Shown: positions 1 to 10,900, counted from the first letter of the stretch. The stretch: DNA of 64,000 nt from Dysgonomonas sp. 511 (GCF_010501105.1 NZ_QVMQ01000026.1:1-64000), one strand, 5' to 3'. The notes: generated from the sequence alone by a model not told the origin. Numbers and translations: made by a program.

Positions 1-106
1 TTATTTCAAATATGGACTTGATTATATTTTTCAGTGGTTAGATAAACTGGATTTTAAAGAAAATATGAACCCTATGATATTTTTGTCATGTACTTAGCCT
101 GAGTGT
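1..106 (+). mobile_element. Possible 3' end of a foreign gene (IS transposase?) abutting susC
   Basis: A plus-strand reading frame is open from base 2 to a TAG at 104-106 and enters from outside the window. It encodes about 34 residues, including YFKYGLDYIFQWLDKLD and a final MIFLSCT, which looks like real protein rather than an antisense shadow. The minus-strand SusC frame loses its family resemblance and stops at 72 exactly where this frame ends. The simplest reading is an insertion sequence or other insertion whose last gene points toward susC. I do not recognise the transposase family and see no terminal repeat, so the element is inferred only from the junction. Confidence 0.35.
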
Positions 107-3100
107 TACTAATTTTCCAGAATGTAGAGGTTAGAGAGTTGATGTCATCAAACATCAGATTCGGATATTTTGCATTACGATTAGCTTCTGCCACTACATT
201 GCCACTAGCATCCAATACATCTTCGTAAACGAACATATTATCGGCCCAGAAAGAAGGCATATTGGTCCACTGCATTGAATTGTAGCCTGAAGTGTTTAAC
301 AAATTATTGTAAACAGAGCGTACATTTTTCGACAAGACTGAATAGCCCCCCCAGCTAGCTCCTATTTGAGCACTCAAAGAGAAACTTTTCCATTCTGCAT
401 TCAAATTCATCGAAAGGCTATAGATGTTATTGCTACGGCTTGATATTTTAACACGGTCGGCATCTTTGTCAATTATTCCGTCAGGAGTTTGTTCCCATGT
501 TCCATCTCCATTGTTTTTGCCGCGTACGTCTTTGTAGATCAACATTCCGGGATGTATATCCGATTTATTTTTTCCTAAATAGTTAGTAATATTATATTTG
601 GCAAAGTATTCTTCGATCTCCTGATAAGATCTGAATATACCCATACACTCCAAGCCCCACAAACCTCTATCTCTTCGTTCGCCAGGAAAGTAGTCATCAA
701 ATTCTAATTGAGTCTCCCATGGATATTTATTTACTTTATTATCCGAATAACCGGTATTAACTCTAACTCCGTATTTAAAGTCTTTACCAATCTTGTCTTT
801 CCAACCCAATCCTATTTCGAAGCCATAATCATCAAATGAAGCAAAATTCTCATCTGCTGTGGCAGAACCTACAGTAGAAGGGATATCACCATTGCGTGGT
901 TTAAAGACATCACGGTTCCATTCATAATAACCATCCAGATTTATGCTCAATCGACGGTTTAGTACAGCAAAGTCCACTCCTAGATTTGCTTTATAGCTCT
1001 TGTCCCATACTGCATCACGATTATAACTTGCATCAGGAAGTCTAATATAAGAACTCGTCGTATTATTATTACCAAAAACAGGACCTCCATCTTGACGATA
1101 AGAATAGAAATTGGCCCAAGTCCAAGCTTTAATATTGTCGCGCCCGGTAAGCCCAAACGATGTACGCAATTTCAAATAATCAATGCCCTTTACTTTTTCC
1201 CTAAACCAGTCTTCCTGAGACATAACCCAGCCTAATGATAGTGATGGGAAAGTTCCCCAATAATTTTCAGGAGCAAATTTTGTAGATGCATCGGAACGTA
1301 TCAAGAATTCAACTAAATACTTGTCCATATATGCGTAATTTATACGCCCTATATACGAAAGGGTACCAGACTCATAACGGTCAAACGCTGTACTCGGACT
1401 TCCCGAAGCACTTCCTGACTGGCCTGTTGTAGAAGGATATGGGGCCGTCATTGCACCATCTAAAGTTTCTTGTTCTCTTTCTGATTTCTCGACAGAAAAT
1501 AATCCACTGATATCATGATGTCCAAACTTACGTTGATAAGTGGCTATAAAGTTCATTTGATAGTTGTCTGTACGATACATACTACGACTAATCATATTAC
1601 CATTGATTATCGTAATTTCTCTAAAATTGCTGTCATCCATAGAAACATCGTCTGTAGTATATAGATGGTTTCCGCTACCGCCACGAGTATTCAGCGCATA
1701 AAGGCTATAATTTGATCCATACGCATTACCTTTATTCGTATTTATACTTTTTGCATAAGAAAACTTAAGTTTCAATCCTTTCAAATATTCATTCCATCCA
1801 AAATCGTATTCCAACGATGTATTAATCGTTGTTTCTTGTGTCATACTCTTTTTATAGTTGTTCAGTTCCTGAATTGTATTGTAATGAAAATTCTGAACGG
1901 TATTAGCTTCATTATTGTTTATGCTATATGCAGCCATGGGCTTTCCATTTACATATGCAGGAATATGGCGAGGACGTGTCAGCAATACACTGTAGTCGGT
2001 TTCGGCATTGCTACTACCTACATCCGAGCTACTATAAGAGCTGTTTTGCTCTCCATAATTACCAGATACCTGCATTGAGGCTTTCAGCCATTTGTTTATT
2101 TTTAAGTCTAGACCTGCACGGTAGTTCCAACGTTCGTAGTCAATGTTTCCCATATTACCGTCTTGTGTATAGTAAGATACACCAGCATAATAATTGGCGT
2201 TTTCAGTTCCTCCACCTAAGTTTATACTGTGCTTTTGCGTAAAAGCAGCGCTCCATTCATCATCTAGCAAATCGTAGTTCATTCCTCTCATTGCTTCCAA
2301 TTCGTCAGCTTGATACAATTCAGTAAGAGGGTTCGGCACATTATTTGGATTAGCTGCACGCATACCGTTCCATATTTTTCCGTATTCATACGCACTCAGC
2401 ATTTTAGGACGGGATACTTCGTCGGCATAACCAAACTGCCCGCTATATGAAATTTTAGGTTTTCCTATTTGTCCTTTTTTTGTTGTTACCAGCACGACTC
2501 CGTTAGCAGCACGGGAACCATATACGGCGGCAGAAGCATCTTTCAACACCGAAATACTTTCTATCATCGTTGCATCCAAATTATTGAATGCTATTGCTCC
2601 TTCAGCATAAGGATAAGAGTAACCATCAATTACATAAAGCGGATCGGTTTCGAGTCCGGAACCTTCTCCTGAAACATCTTTATTATTACGAATAGTCACT
2701 CTGGATGTTCCTCCCGGGCGGTTGCTTCCTGCGTCAACATTTACTCCATTCATAAGCCCTCTAAGAGCAGAAGACAAGTCACCAGTAGTTAGATCGGTAA
2801 TATCGCTCATTTCTGTTGTTGATATTGCTCCGGTAAGATGGGCTTTCTTTTGTACCCCATAACCGACCACAATTACATCATCTAACTTCAAAGCATCTTC
2901 CTTCATAATGATATGTGTATTCGAGAAGTCGGTCAGAGTTTGAGATGCGAATCCCAAGTAAGAAATAGTTATACTTCCTTTTGCTGGAACCGAGATTGAG
3001 AACTTTCCATCTACATCGGTGAATGTTCCGCTAGTAGTTCCATCAACTTTTATTGTAGCACCGATTATAGGCTCCCCGTCTTCGTAAACAACGGTACCAC

Positions 3101-3194
3101 TAACCATTCGGCCTTGTTGTGCATGAGCCGGCAAAGCGAAACCTAAAATAAGGCTCAAGCATATACTGAGAATTATTAAAAATCTTTTCTCCAT
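72..3194 (-). pseudogene. SusC-family TonB-dependent outer-membrane transporter, 3' end lost
   Basis: This is a TonB-dependent oligosaccharide importer that normally pairs with a SusD lipoprotein. A signal peptide covers residues 1-25 (ending AHAQ). It is followed by a carboxypeptidase-regulatory-like domain at about 28-105 (GTVVYEDGEPIIGATI), a TonB-box/plug region at about 110-240 (VIVVGYGVQKK; SVLKDASAAVYGSRAANGVV), then the beta-barrel. The barrel breaks off just after an STFWKIS segment. In relatives this is followed by roughly 70-90 more residues holding the last strands and the terminal aromatic residue; here only about eight unrelated codons follow before a stop. The protein is therefore probably inactive or badly assembled. 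It lies 53 bp downstream of the lipoprotein gene. SusD is expected beyond the window edge, now probably separated from its partner. Confidence 0.8.
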
Positions 3195-3247
3195 TATCTT
3201 TTTTTTTAATTGTTATTCATAGATTGCAATTATCATATCGACCCGAT

Positions 3248-4705
3248 TTAAGGTAACCAGCGAGGATCGCCCGACCCTGCTGTAAGGATAGTACTATTAG
3301 CAGGCCTGAAATTAACTGCATCCGGAGCTTTATCAACCGGGCCTACAAAACTTGGATCTAGCTCTGTTCCATACGTATTTTTATCGTTCGAATCTAACGA
3401 ACCTACGACAGCGTAGACAAAATTTGTATCTCTAGGTATATCTTTCACATTGCTACCCCCTACAATTTTACTCATTCTGAAACAATCAAAAAATATGTTG
3501 TTCTTTATTGTTGTAGATATTCCACTATGGCTTGCCATATTATTAGCAAAATCTTTGCCTGTAAATACTTGATAAAATGTATTATTTGCGATAAAAATAC
3601 TTGCAGCCTTATCTGGGAAACCAAGTTTTTGAGGCTGGGCGTTACTGCCATTAGCAAAACGAAGAAAATAACTTTTAGTATTTGCAACCATGTTATAGAA
3701 CGTGCTATTCATTACTTTGAAATCTTTGAAACAACCTACGTTATTCGGACCCCCATGACAGTTGATAAAAGTAGTTATAGAACCACTATTGTTCAATTGT
3801 ATAATACAATTTGAAACAAGGAATGTTTTTAGCACATAATCTTGTGAACTCATATCAAAAAGACTCTTCTGTACACCTTTTATGTTACAAGATTGGAAAG
3901 ATATAGTTTCAGAGATTATGTGACGTTTTGTATCATATATCGCAAGAGATGGATCAGGAGTAGTACTTAACGAAAGAACCGCTTTTTTTGTTGCAGCAGA
4001 ACAATCCATATTTAAAAATCTCAACTTCAAGCCACTCATTGTTATAAACTCTCCTTCTGCTCCAAATGTAATCGTTGGCCTGTTTGTATCCTCTATCGGA
4101 CCACGAAGAGTAATCCAGTGTTTTCCAAAATCTAATATACCATTAAGCGTATAATTACCTCCAGGCTCTAATTCGTAAGCTTGTTCTTCTTCGCTTTTTT
4201 CTATCGGATTTGCAGCAAACCACTCAGCCAAATCTGCTCCGCTAGGTATTGTCGCCACTTTCAATAAGAATGAATTGTAGGCATACTCTGTCGGTTTATC
4301 TGCTCCAGTGTTATTGTATTCGCTATTTCCTATAGATTTAACTACAGCTTTGTAGTATGTGTCTTCTAACTTAGGGCGACGGATTGAACATCCATCTACA
4401 AACTCTTCTTCTTCCCCCACAAGTACAGGATTATCTTCATCATCCACAATGTAAAGGCTAAAAAGGTATCCGCCCGCACCTTGTACCACAGGCCATTCTA
4501 TTTTAAACTCATCAGCACCTGTTTCATTGTTGGTCACTGTAGTTATTGTAAAGCCACTTGGATCCGGTGACTCCAATTGTGTATTTGTTACACCTGGCGA
4601 GAACGTTTCATCATCTTTGAACCCATTGGTACAAGATGTTACAAACAGAACCATCGCAAAGCATAAAATACTTACGATAGCACTCAGTTTTCTTTTCTTC
4701 TTCAT
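3248..4705 (-). CDS. Surface lipoprotein with FN3-like and DUF4957/DUF5123-type beta-helix regions
   Basis: This is a 485-residue lipoprotein with a lipobox ending at Cys25 (FVTSC), followed by acidic residues (NGFKDDE) of the kind linked to surface export in Bacteroidetes. Residues about 45-150 look like a fibronectin-type domain (FTITTVTNNETGADEFKI; YYKAVVKSIG). Residues about 160-485 have the repetitive N-rich pattern of a right-handed beta-helix (SNCIIQLNNSGS; MNSTFYNMV; IANNTFYQVF), matching the DUF4957/DUF5123 proteins common in pectin PULs. It probably binds pectin at the cell surface; I see no clear lyase active site. Its position upstream of susC, instead of a SusD downstream, is unusual. 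The likely promoter is at about 5265-5272 on this strand, which gives a long leader. Confidence 0.7.
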   Translation of the reverse strand: MKKKRKLSAIVSILCFAMVLFVTSCTNGFKDDETFSPGVTNTQLESPDPSGFTITTVTNNETGADEFKIEWPVVQGAGGYLFSLYIVDDEDNPVLVGEEEEFVDGCSIRRPKLEDTYYKAVVKSIGNSEYNNTGADKPTEYAYNSFLLKVATIPSGADLAEWFAANPIEKSEEEQAYELEPGGNYTLNGILDFGKHWITLRGPIEDTNRPTITFGAEGEFITMSGLKLRFLNMDCSAATKKAVLSLSTTPDPSLAIYDTKRHIISETISFQSCNIKGVQKSLFDMSSQDYVLKTFLVSNCIIQLNNSGSITTFINCHGGPNNVGCFKDFKVMNSTFYNMVANTKSYFLRFANGSNAQPQKLGFPDKAASIFIANNTFYQVFTGKDFANNMASHSGISTTIKNNIFFDCFRMSKIVGGSNVKDIPRDTNFVYAVVGSLDSNDKNTYGTELDPSFVGPVDKAPDAVNFRPANSTILTAGSGDPRWLP

Positions 4706-4887
4706 ATATTAAATTTTTAATTAAACAATCTGTTTATTTGATTATAATTAGATAAAAAGTATAAATCCATCCAATTAGCATTATTGAATGAAAATTCTCC
4801 ACAATTTGTCATTTATTCGTACTTTTGCCATACATAATGTTTTTTAAGTTAATTCGAAATAAAGATTTAAGATATATTACTAAAAAA

Positions 4888-5053
4888 AGCGTTAGTTTTT
4901 ATTCTTGCACTTGAAGCTTAGGAACTTTCAAAAAATTGCAACAAGAGCAATCAACCAATGCTCACGTTAACTATCAAAGTTGGCGTGGGTTTTATTTATT
5001 TGCTGCAACAGAATCCTAAGACCGCAAGTGCGGATAACGCTAAAGTCCCACGC
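4888..5053 (+). ncRNA. Structured RNA candidate (antisense leader sRNA or riboregulator)
   Basis: Nested inverted arms form one long branched hairpin: AGCGTTA 4888-4894 with 5035-5041; GCACTTG 4907-4913 with 5025-5031; CTTAGGA 4917-4923 with 5014-5020; TTGCAACA 4936-4943 with 5001-5008 (one mismatch). Inside are two hairpins: GAGCA 4945-4949 with 4959-4963, and ACGTTAACT 4964-4972 with 4978-4986, which pairs fully as RNA on the plus strand using two G-U pairs. A competing stem GCGTGGG 4983-4989 with CCCACGC 5047-5053 is followed by TTTTCTTTTTTT. On the minus strand the outer stem is followed by T7, so terminator-like tails exist both ways and the strand is uncertain. A plus-strand TACTTTTGC at 4818-4826 could start an RNA antisense to the susC-operon leader, as in the DonS-type RNAs of Bacteroides fragilis PULs. 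I did not recognise a known Rfam class. Confidence 0.5.
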
Positions 5054-5237
5054 TTTTCTTTTTTTACCAACACTGCTTCCGGGGCTTAGGTAGACCATAA
5101 TTCAATTCTATTTATGAACAATTTATCCTTTAATTACCTTGAACACACTTCTCTCTTTTTCGGAGATATTAAAAAACTGTCTTGCCTGTCTTGTCATAAG
5201 TTTTGTGATTTAAAGTTAAACATAGCTCTCACTAATC

Positions 5238-5257
5238 AATTATACTGTGCTGTCCTG
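5238..5257 (-). promoter_or_regulatory. Operator candidate 1, tandem 10-bp repeats
   Basis: On the minus strand the sequence reads CAGGACAGCA then CAGTATAATT: one good and one weaker copy of a 10-bp unit CAGGAYAGWA. It begins a few bases after the TACTTTTG element. The same unit in the same position occurs at 5370-5389 and 39312-39341. It is the likely binding site of the GntR-type regulator at 5435. Confidence 0.5.
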
Positions 5258-5264
5258 TTTGCTA

Positions 5265-5272
5265 CAAAAGTA
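5265..5272 (-). promoter_or_regulatory. Predicted -7 element (TACTTTTG) for the lipoprotein-susC operon
   Basis: On the minus strand the sequence TACTTTTG matches the Bacteroidetes -7 consensus TAnnTTTG. A -33 TTTG about 20 bp upstream is poor (T-rich only). It is followed directly by the 10-bp operator repeats at 5238-5257, the same arrangement as at the other two promoters listed. The leader to the ATG at 4705 would be about 550 nt and would run antisense through the structured block at 4888-5053. Confidence 0.5.
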
Positions 5273-5331
5273 TAAAAAAAACATTTCGCAGAAAAAATAT
5301 AAATAAATGTTTAATAACATGTTGAAAAAAA

Positions 5332-5363
5332 ATTGCCTTATTACAAAAAAATTATTTCCTTTG
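5332..5363 (+). promoter_or_regulatory. Predicted promoter of the GntR-type regulator gene
   Basis: ATTG at 5332-5335 and TTCCTTTG at 5356-5363 are 20 bp apart, close to the Bacteroidetes TTTG/N19-21/TAnnTTTG pattern with one mismatch in the -7 element. The operator repeats at 5370-5389 would cover the start site. Confidence 0.45.
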
Positions 5364-5369
5364 CAATAT

Positions 5370-5389
5370 CAGGATAGAACAGGACAGAC
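5370..5389 (+). promoter_or_regulatory. Operator candidate 2, tandem 10-bp repeats
   Basis: CAGGATAGAA followed directly by CAGGACAGAC: two direct copies of the 10-bp unit, starting 6 bp after the -7 element. The site lies in the leader of the regulator gene itself, which suggests autoregulation. Confidence 0.55.
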
Positions 5390-5434
5390 TTACTTCTATC
5401 TTACGAAAGAAAACATTTAACAAAAATTTAATTC

Positions 5435-6418
5435 ATGATATTAGAATTTGACCAAAATAAAAGTAAGGTTAGGCAGCTATCAGATGCCATCCGGGCAGCC
5501 ATTTCTAATGGAGAATTTAAAGAAGGAGATCCCCTACCCTCTATAAATAAGATCAGCACAAATTATAATCTTGCACGCGATACTGTATATAAAGCCTTTC
5601 AGGATTTGAAAGAAAAAGGCATAATAGAATCAGCCCCCACCAGAGGCTATTTTGTATCGAACACCGTAAACAATATATTTGTACTGCTCGACATATTCAG
5701 CCCATACAAGGAAAACCTATATATAGAACTGACTGCCAACCTGCCATTGAACTACAGGCTCGATCTCTATTTTCACCACTACAACAAGAGATCGTTCAAC
5801 AACATAATACAGGACAGCATAGGCAGATATGATCTATATCTTATCACCAACCTGCAAAACGACGTATATTCGGAAGTTCTCGACCGGTTGGATAATACAA
5901 AAGTCTTGCTTCTCGACTTGGGGAAATTTAAAAAAGACAAATTTTCGTATGTATGCCAGGGATTCGACACCACTTTGTACGACTGCCTGACTGCCGGATT
6001 AGATAAATTCAGCAAGTATGAAGAAATATGCCTTGTCTTCAATGCAAAATCGGAGCATCCCCAAAGTTGCATCCCTTTTTTCGAACAGTTTTGCAACGAC
6101 AACAACTTCAAATACAACATCATAACCCGCGACCTAAACTCATTCGACATAGTACCGGGAACAGCCTATATTGCCATCAGGCATTTAGATATGATGCAAA
6201 TAGTAAAAACATGCAGGTTGCAGAATTACGAGCTGGGCAAAGATGTCGGCTTGGTAACATTAAACGACGCCCCAATGATGGAAGTTATAGAAAATGGCAT
6301 AAGTGTCATATCTACAGACTTCAAAGAGATGGGCAAACTCGCTGCCGAGTACATCAAGACAAGACAAAAAGTTCAGACTTATGTCCCTACCGAATTAATT
6401 CTTAGAGGTTCTTTATAA
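5435..6418 (+). CDS. GntR-family transcriptional regulator with a sugar-binding (PBP1-like) domain
   Basis: This is a 327-residue cytosolic regulator. Residues 1-75 form a GntR winged helix (KVRQLSDAIRAAISNGEF; LPSINKISTNYNLARDTVYK; LKEKGIIESAPTRGYFV). Residues about 80-327 resemble the LacI/periplasmic-binding-protein fold, not the usual FadR or UTRA effector domain, and end with VISTDFKEMGKLAAEYI and TELILRGSL as in LacI-type proteins. AraR of Bacillus has the same combination. The ligand is probably a sugar freed by this PUL. It sits between the divergent susC operon and the catabolic operons, and the CAGGAYAGWA repeats at its own promoter and at two others are its likely operators. Other Bacteroides pectin PULs mostly use hybrid two-component systems or ECF sigma factors; none is seen here. 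Confidence 0.85.
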   Translation: MILEFDQNKSKVRQLSDAIRAAISNGEFKEGDPLPSINKISTNYNLARDTVYKAFQDLKEKGIIESAPTRGYFVSNTVNNIFVLLDIFSPYKENLYIELTANLPLNYRLDLYFHHYNKRSFNNIIQDSIGRYDLYLITNLQNDVYSEVLDRLDNTKVLLLDLGKFKKDKFSYVCQGFDTTLYDCLTAGLDKFSKYEEICLVFNAKSEHPQSCIPFFEQFCNDNNFKYNIITRDLNSFDIVPGTAYIAIRHLDMMQIVKTCRLQNYELGKDVGLVTLNDAPMMEVIENGISVISTDFKEMGKLAAEYIKTRQKVQTYVPTELILRGSL

Positions 6419-6431
6419 GAAAAGAACCTCT
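6403..6431 (+). terminator. Terminator-like hairpin at the end of the regulator gene
   Basis: AGAGGTTCTTT (6403-6413) and AAAGAACCTCT (6421-6431) form a perfect 11-bp stem with a 7-nt loop that includes the stop codon. Only a weak T-rich tail follows (GTCTGTTTATCTG), so termination may be partial. Confidence 0.45.
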
Positions 6432-6469
6432 GTCTGTTTATCTGCGAATCGAAACATCATACTTTTATC

Positions 6470-9073
6470 ATGAAACATATACATCTTCTTACTTTATTAG
6501 TAAGTTTCTTCGTTTGTTCCAATGCATCAGCGACACAATACCAGCCGGAAACCTCTGTAGCAGGCCTTTATAATCTGGAAAAATCGGGACGGGAAGTCTT
6601 CGATTTCAATGTAGGCTGGCGATTCTCAAGAGGAAATATTGAAGGTGCCGAAAAAACCGATTTCGATGACAGCAATTGGGATGTAGTTTCCACCCCGCAT
6701 ACCGTACAGCTAATGCCTGCCGAAGCCAGCGGAAGCCGCAACTATCAGGGCCCCGCATGGTATCGCAAACATTTTGTAATAGATAAATCCTTAGAAGGTA
6801 AACTTATCAATATCTATTTCGAAGCAGCGATGGGTAAATCTGTTGTTTATCTCAATGGACAAAAAGTACTGGAACATCTGGGCGGATACCTCCCTTTCAG
6901 CATAGAACTTACCCAGCTGGGAGCAAAACCCGGAGAAAAATGTATTATTGCCGTATTCACCGACAACTCGGATGACAAAAGTTTCCCTCCCGGAAAAAAG
7001 CAAGCAACGCTCGATTTCACCTATCATGGAGGAATATATCGCGATGTATGGCTGATTGCAACAGCAAAAACCCACATTACAGATCCCAATAAGGTAAACA
7101 AAACAGCCGGAGGCGGTATATTTATTCAATATGGTGAAATAAATGATAAAAAAGCTGAGATAATAATAAATACAGACATTGCAAACAGAGACAAAAAAAA
7201 CCAATCTGTAATAATAGAAAACCAACTGATAGACCAATCGGGGAATATCATAAAAACCATATCCTCACGGCTATCGCTAAAAGCAGATGAAGAAAAGCAA
7301 ATCACACAGAAAATAACCGTTACCAATCCAGATCTTTGGTATCCCGACAATCCATACCTATATAAAGTAGCAACCAGAATTTTATCTTCGGACAAGAAAC
7401 CGCTGGACGGAGGCATAACCCGTATAGGAATACGCAAAATAGAATTTAAAGGAAAAGACGGTTTGTGGCTCAATGGAAAATTAGCCGACAGGCTGATCGG
7501 AGGCAATAGGCATCAGGATTACGCATATGTAGGCAATGCCGTACCAAATAGCCAACACTGGCGCGATGCGAAGAGACTGCGCGATGCCGGATGCCGCATT
7601 ATCCGTGTGGCTCACTATCCGCAAGACCCTTCGTTTATGGACGCTTGCGACGAATTGGGAATGTTTGTCATCGTAGCCACTCCCGGCTGGCAATACTGGA
7701 ACAAAGACCCTCATTTTGCAGAATTGATGTATGACGACATTCGCAATATGATCCGCCGCGACCGCAATCACCCTTCTGTATTGATGTGGGAACCGGTACT
7801 CAACGAAACACGGGTTCCGCTAGCATCCATCCTAAAAGCACAGGAAATAACCCATGCCGAATATCCCGGCTCATCATGTGTCACCGACCATCATATCAAC
7901 GGAGTGGCCGACAATTATGAGGTGGTTTACGGCTGGCCGAAAGATGTGGGAAACTTCAAGCAATGTATTTTCACCCGCGAATTTGGAGAAAATGTAGACG
8001 ACTGGTACGCCCACAACACAAACAACAGAGCTTCGAGAAGCTGGGGCGAAACCCCTCTTCTGGCACAGGCTCTTCAGCTTGCAAAGGCCTATGACGAAAT
8101 GTATCCCGAAAGCAAACAATTCATCGGAGGAGCTTTATGGCATCCGTTCGACCATCAGCGCGGATACCATCCCGACCCATATTGGGGAGGTATCATGGAT
8201 GCTTTTCGCCAGCCGAAATATTCATATTATATGTTTAAAAGCCAGGTTAGTGCATCGCTCAAACATCCTACATCCGATACCGGACCAATGATTTTCATAG
8301 CACACGAAATATCTCCTTTTTCGTGCTCCGATGTCACAGTATTTACCAACTGCGACGAAGTGCGCCTCATAGCATACGCAAAAGACACATTGGTACAAAA
8401 AGTACCCCGTAAAAAATATGGAATGCCTAATCCTCCTGTTACATTCAAAAATGTATATGAGTTCAACAAAATGCGGGTCTACCCGTATGTAGAAAAAAAC
8501 TGGCAAAAAGTTTCGTTCGTTGCCGAAGGATTAATCGATGGAAAAGTCGTTTGCTCAACCAAAAAGATGCCTTCAAGAAGATCGACCAAACTAAGGCTGT
8601 TTATAGACAATGAAAACCAAAAACTAACAGCCAATGCCTCCGATTTCATCCCTGTTATCTGCGAAGTAACCGACGACGAAGGCAATGTAAGAAGACTGGC
8701 AAAAGAGCAAATCCTTTTCACAGTAACAGGCGAAGGCGAAATTATCGGCGACGATATGATTGGCGCCAATCCGCGCGCAGTAGAATTTGGGTCGGCACCA
8801 GTGCTTATCCGTTCGACACTCAATCCCGGGAAAATAAAAGTACATGCTAGAGTATTGTTCGAAGGAGAACACTCGCCTACCCCGGCCGAAATAGAATTTG
8901 AAAGTATTGCACCTAAATATAGCCTAGTCTACACAGAAAAGCCACAAGTAAATCAAGGCGTAGCCTATTCCAGTTCATTCAAAAGGCAAATGACAGAAGA
9001 AGAAAGGCTGAAAACACTGAACGAAGTAGAATTGCAGCAAACGGAGTTTGGCGAGAAAAAAGCCGAACAGTAA
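6470..9073 (+). CDS. Secreted GH2 family glycoside hydrolase
   Basis: This is an 867-residue periplasmic or secreted exo-glycosidase with a signal peptide (residues 1-22, ending ASA). It has the GH2 order: a jelly-roll sugar-binding domain at about 40-200 ([20 protein letters not shown]), an immunoglobulin-like domain at about 210-325, a TIM barrel at about 330-610, and C-terminal beta-sandwich domains to the end. In the barrel, MWEPVLNET places the acid/base at Glu446 and FTREFGEN places the nucleophile at Glu504; both are present. GH2 members act on beta-galactosides, beta-glucuronides, beta-galacturonides and beta-mannosides, so the substrate cannot be read from sequence. In this locus an RG-II side-chain linkage is likely. 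It starts 51 bp after the regulator and is followed 34 bp later by fucI. Confidence 0.85.
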   Translation: MKHIHLLTLLVSFFVCSNASATQYQPETSVAGLYNLEKSGREVFDFNVGWRFSRGNIEGAEKTDFDDSNWDVVSTPHTVQLMPAEASGSRNYQGPAWYRKHFVIDKSLEGKLINIYFEAAMGKSVVYLNGQKVLEHLGGYLPFSIELTQLGAKPGEKCIIAVFTDNSDDKSFPPGKKQATLDFTYHGGIYRDVWLIATAKTHITDPNKVNKTAGGGIFIQYGEINDKKAEIIINTDIANRDKKNQSVIIENQLIDQSGNIIKTISSRLSLKADEEKQITQKITVTNPDLWYPDNPYLYKVATRILSSDKKPLDGGITRIGIRKIEFKGKDGLWLNGKLADRLIGGNRHQDYAYVGNAVPNSQHWRDAKRLRDAGCRIIRVAHYPQDPSFMDACDELGMFVIVATPGWQYWNKDPHFAELMYDDIRNMIRRDRNHPSVLMWEPVLNETRVPLASILKAQEITHAEYPGSSCVTDHHINGVADNYEVVYGWPKDVGNFKQCIFTREFGENVDDWYAHNTNNRASRSWGETPLLAQALQLAKAYDEMYPESKQFIGGALWHPFDHQRGYHPDPYWGGIMDAFRQPKYSYYMFKSQVSASLKHPTSDTGPMIFIAHEISPFSCSDVTVFTNCDEVRLIAYAKDTLVQKVPRKKYGMPNPPVTFKNVYEFNKMRVYPYVEKNWQKVSFVAEGLIDGKVVCSTKKMPSRRSTKLRLFIDNENQKLTANASDFIPVICEVTDDEGNVRRLAKEQILFTVTGEGEIIGDDMIGANPRAVEFGSAPVLIRSTLNPGKIKVHARVLFEGEHSPTPAEIEFESIAPKYSLVYTEKPQVNQGVAYSSSFKRQMTEEERLKTLNEVELQQTEFGEKKAEQ

Positions 9074-9107
9074 AAACAATTATTCTAAAAGAAAAAAATA
9101 TAGCATT

Positions 9108-10883
9108 ATGAATTATAACGAATACCCTAAAATTGGAATCCGCCCGATTATAGACGGACGCAGAAAAGGCATAAGAGAATCTCTCGAAGAAACAACAATG
9201 AACATGGCTAAAAACGTAGCCCGGTTCTACTCCGAAAACCTTCGCTACCCCGACGGAAGCCCTGTAGAATGCATCATCGCAGACACATGTATAGGTGGCG
9301 TAAAAGAAGCTGCCAACTGTGCCGAAAAATTCAAAAGGAATAATGTCGGCTTAACGTTATCCGTCACACCTTGTTGGTGCTACGGTTCGGAAACGATAGA
9401 CATGGATCCGCTGATACCTAAGGCTATATGGGGTTTCAATGGTACCGAACGCCCCGGAGCGGTTTATCTGGCGGCAGCATTGGCTGCCCATTCCCAAAAG
9501 GGATTGCCTACATTTGGCATCTACGGGCACGATGTACAGGATATGGGAGATATGACAATCCCTGCCGACGTACAGGAAAAATTGTTGCGTTTTGCCAAAG
9601 CCGGGCTGGCTGTAGCCATCATGCGCGGAAAATCTTATCTGGCAATAGGCAGTGTATCGATGGGTATTGCAGGCTCTATTGTAAATCCTGAATTTTTGCA
9701 GGAATACCTGGGGCTTCGCGCAGAATTTGTAGACTGTTCGGAGATACTCCGCCGTATCCAATTAGAGATATACGATAAAGAAGAATATAAGAAAGCCCTC
9801 GAATGGACTAAGAAAAACTGTGTGCCAAACGAAGGAGAAGACTACAACCCTGAACATCTGAAACGTTCGCGCGAACAAAAAGACCAGGACTGGGAATTTG
9901 TAGTAAAAATGACTCTCATAATGAGAGACCTTATGATAGGTAATGAAAAACTTAACGAAATAGGTTATGGCGAAGAAGCGATGGGACATAATGCCATAGC
10001 TGGTGGATTTCAGGGACAGCGCCAATGGACAGACTTTATGCCAAACGGTGACTTCTCCGAAGCTATCCTTAACTCTTCGTTCGACTGGAACGGAATCCGC
10101 GAACCTTTCACATTTGCAACCGAAGACGACCATCTGAACGGGATAAGTATGCTGTTTGGCAAATTGCTGACAAATACATCGCAGATATTTGCCGACGTAA
10201 GGACATACTGGAGTCCCGAATCTATCGAACGCGTAACGGGGTGGAAACCAGAAGGAGTTCTGTCTCAAGGTGCTATCCACTTAATCAATTCCGGTTCTTG
10301 TACACTCGACGGAACAGGACGCCAATCGCAAGACGGCAACCCGGTAATGAAACCTTTCTGGGAAATAAAAGAAGAGGAAGTGAACAAGATGCTGGATGCA
10401 ACAAAATGGTATCCTGCTTCGCTCGAATATTTCAGAGGAGGCGGCTACTCATCCAAGTTCCTTACCCTGCCGGGTATGCCGATCACAATGTGCAGGCTCA
10501 ATCTGGTAAAAGGTTTAGGCCCGGTATTGCAAATAGCAGAAGGAGTTACCGCTACATTCCCGCAGGAAGTATTCGACAAAATAGACAGACGTACCGATAA
10601 AACATGGCCAAGCACTTTCTTCGTGCCACGCCTTACCGGCAAAGGACACTTCAAAGATGTGTATTCTGTAATGAATTTCTGGGGCGCAAACCACGGCGCG
10701 ATAAGTTACGGACACATAGGAGCTGACCTTATATCGCTGGCTTCCATGCTGTCTATCCCTGTTTGCATGCACAATGTAGACGAAGATAAAGTATTCCGTC
10801 CGTCAGCCTGGGCTGCATACGGTTCCGACATCGAGGGCTCAGACTACAGGGCATGTGCAACATACGGTCCTTTATATAAATAA
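9108..10883 (+). CDS. fucI: L-fucose isomerase
   Basis: This cytosolic aldose-ketose isomerase interconverts L-fucose and L-fuculose, and in known family members also D-arabinose and D-ribulose. The chosen ATG gives 591 residues, the usual FucI length, starting [21 protein letters not shown]-like as in the family; a longer frame to 9048 would overlap the GH2 stop and add a lysine-rich tail. Family segments include [38 protein letters not shown] and, near the end, [18 protein letters not shown]. No fuculokinase or fuculose-phosphate aldolase gene is in the window. Next to a sialate-type symporter and a sialate-lyase-type aldolase, the enzyme may instead process D-arabinose from Kdo cleavage (inference). 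A hairpin follows the stop. Confidence 0.93.
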   Translation: MNYNEYPKIGIRPIIDGRRKGIRESLEETTMNMAKNVARFYSENLRYPDGSPVECIIADTCIGGVKEAANCAEKFKRNNVGLTLSVTPCWCYGSETIDMDPLIPKAIWGFNGTERPGAVYLAAALAAHSQKGLPTFGIYGHDVQDMGDMTIPADVQEKLLRFAKAGLAVAIMRGKSYLAIGSVSMGIAGSIVNPEFLQEYLGLRAEFVDCSEILRRIQLEIYDKEEYKKALEWTKKNCVPNEGEDYNPEHLKRSREQKDQDWEFVVKMTLIMRDLMIGNEKLNEIGYGEEAMGHNAIAGGFQGQRQWTDFMPNGDFSEAILNSSFDWNGIREPFTFATEDDHLNGISMLFGKLLTNTSQIFADVRTYWSPESIERVTGWKPEGVLSQGAIHLINSGSCTLDGTGRQSQDGNPVMKPFWEIKEEEVNKMLDATKWYPASLEYFRGGGYSSKFLTLPGMPITMCRLNLVKGLGPVLQIAEGVTATFPQEVFDKIDRRTDKTWPSTFFVPRLTGKGHFKDVYSVMNFWGANHGAISYGHIGADLISLASMLSIPVCMHNVDEDKVFRPSAWAAYGSDIEGSDYRACATYGPLYK

Positions 10884-10900
10884 ACTATAAATAGGTTAAA

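Noticed and set aside
1836-2672. Plus-strand frames inside susC
   Set aside because: They are antisense to a clear SusC protein, lack family resemblance and are typical shadow frames.
9048-9107. Upstream start for L-fucose isomerase
   Set aside because: It would overlap the GH2 stop and add a lysine/serine-rich tail. The ATG at 9108 gives the usual 591-residue protein.
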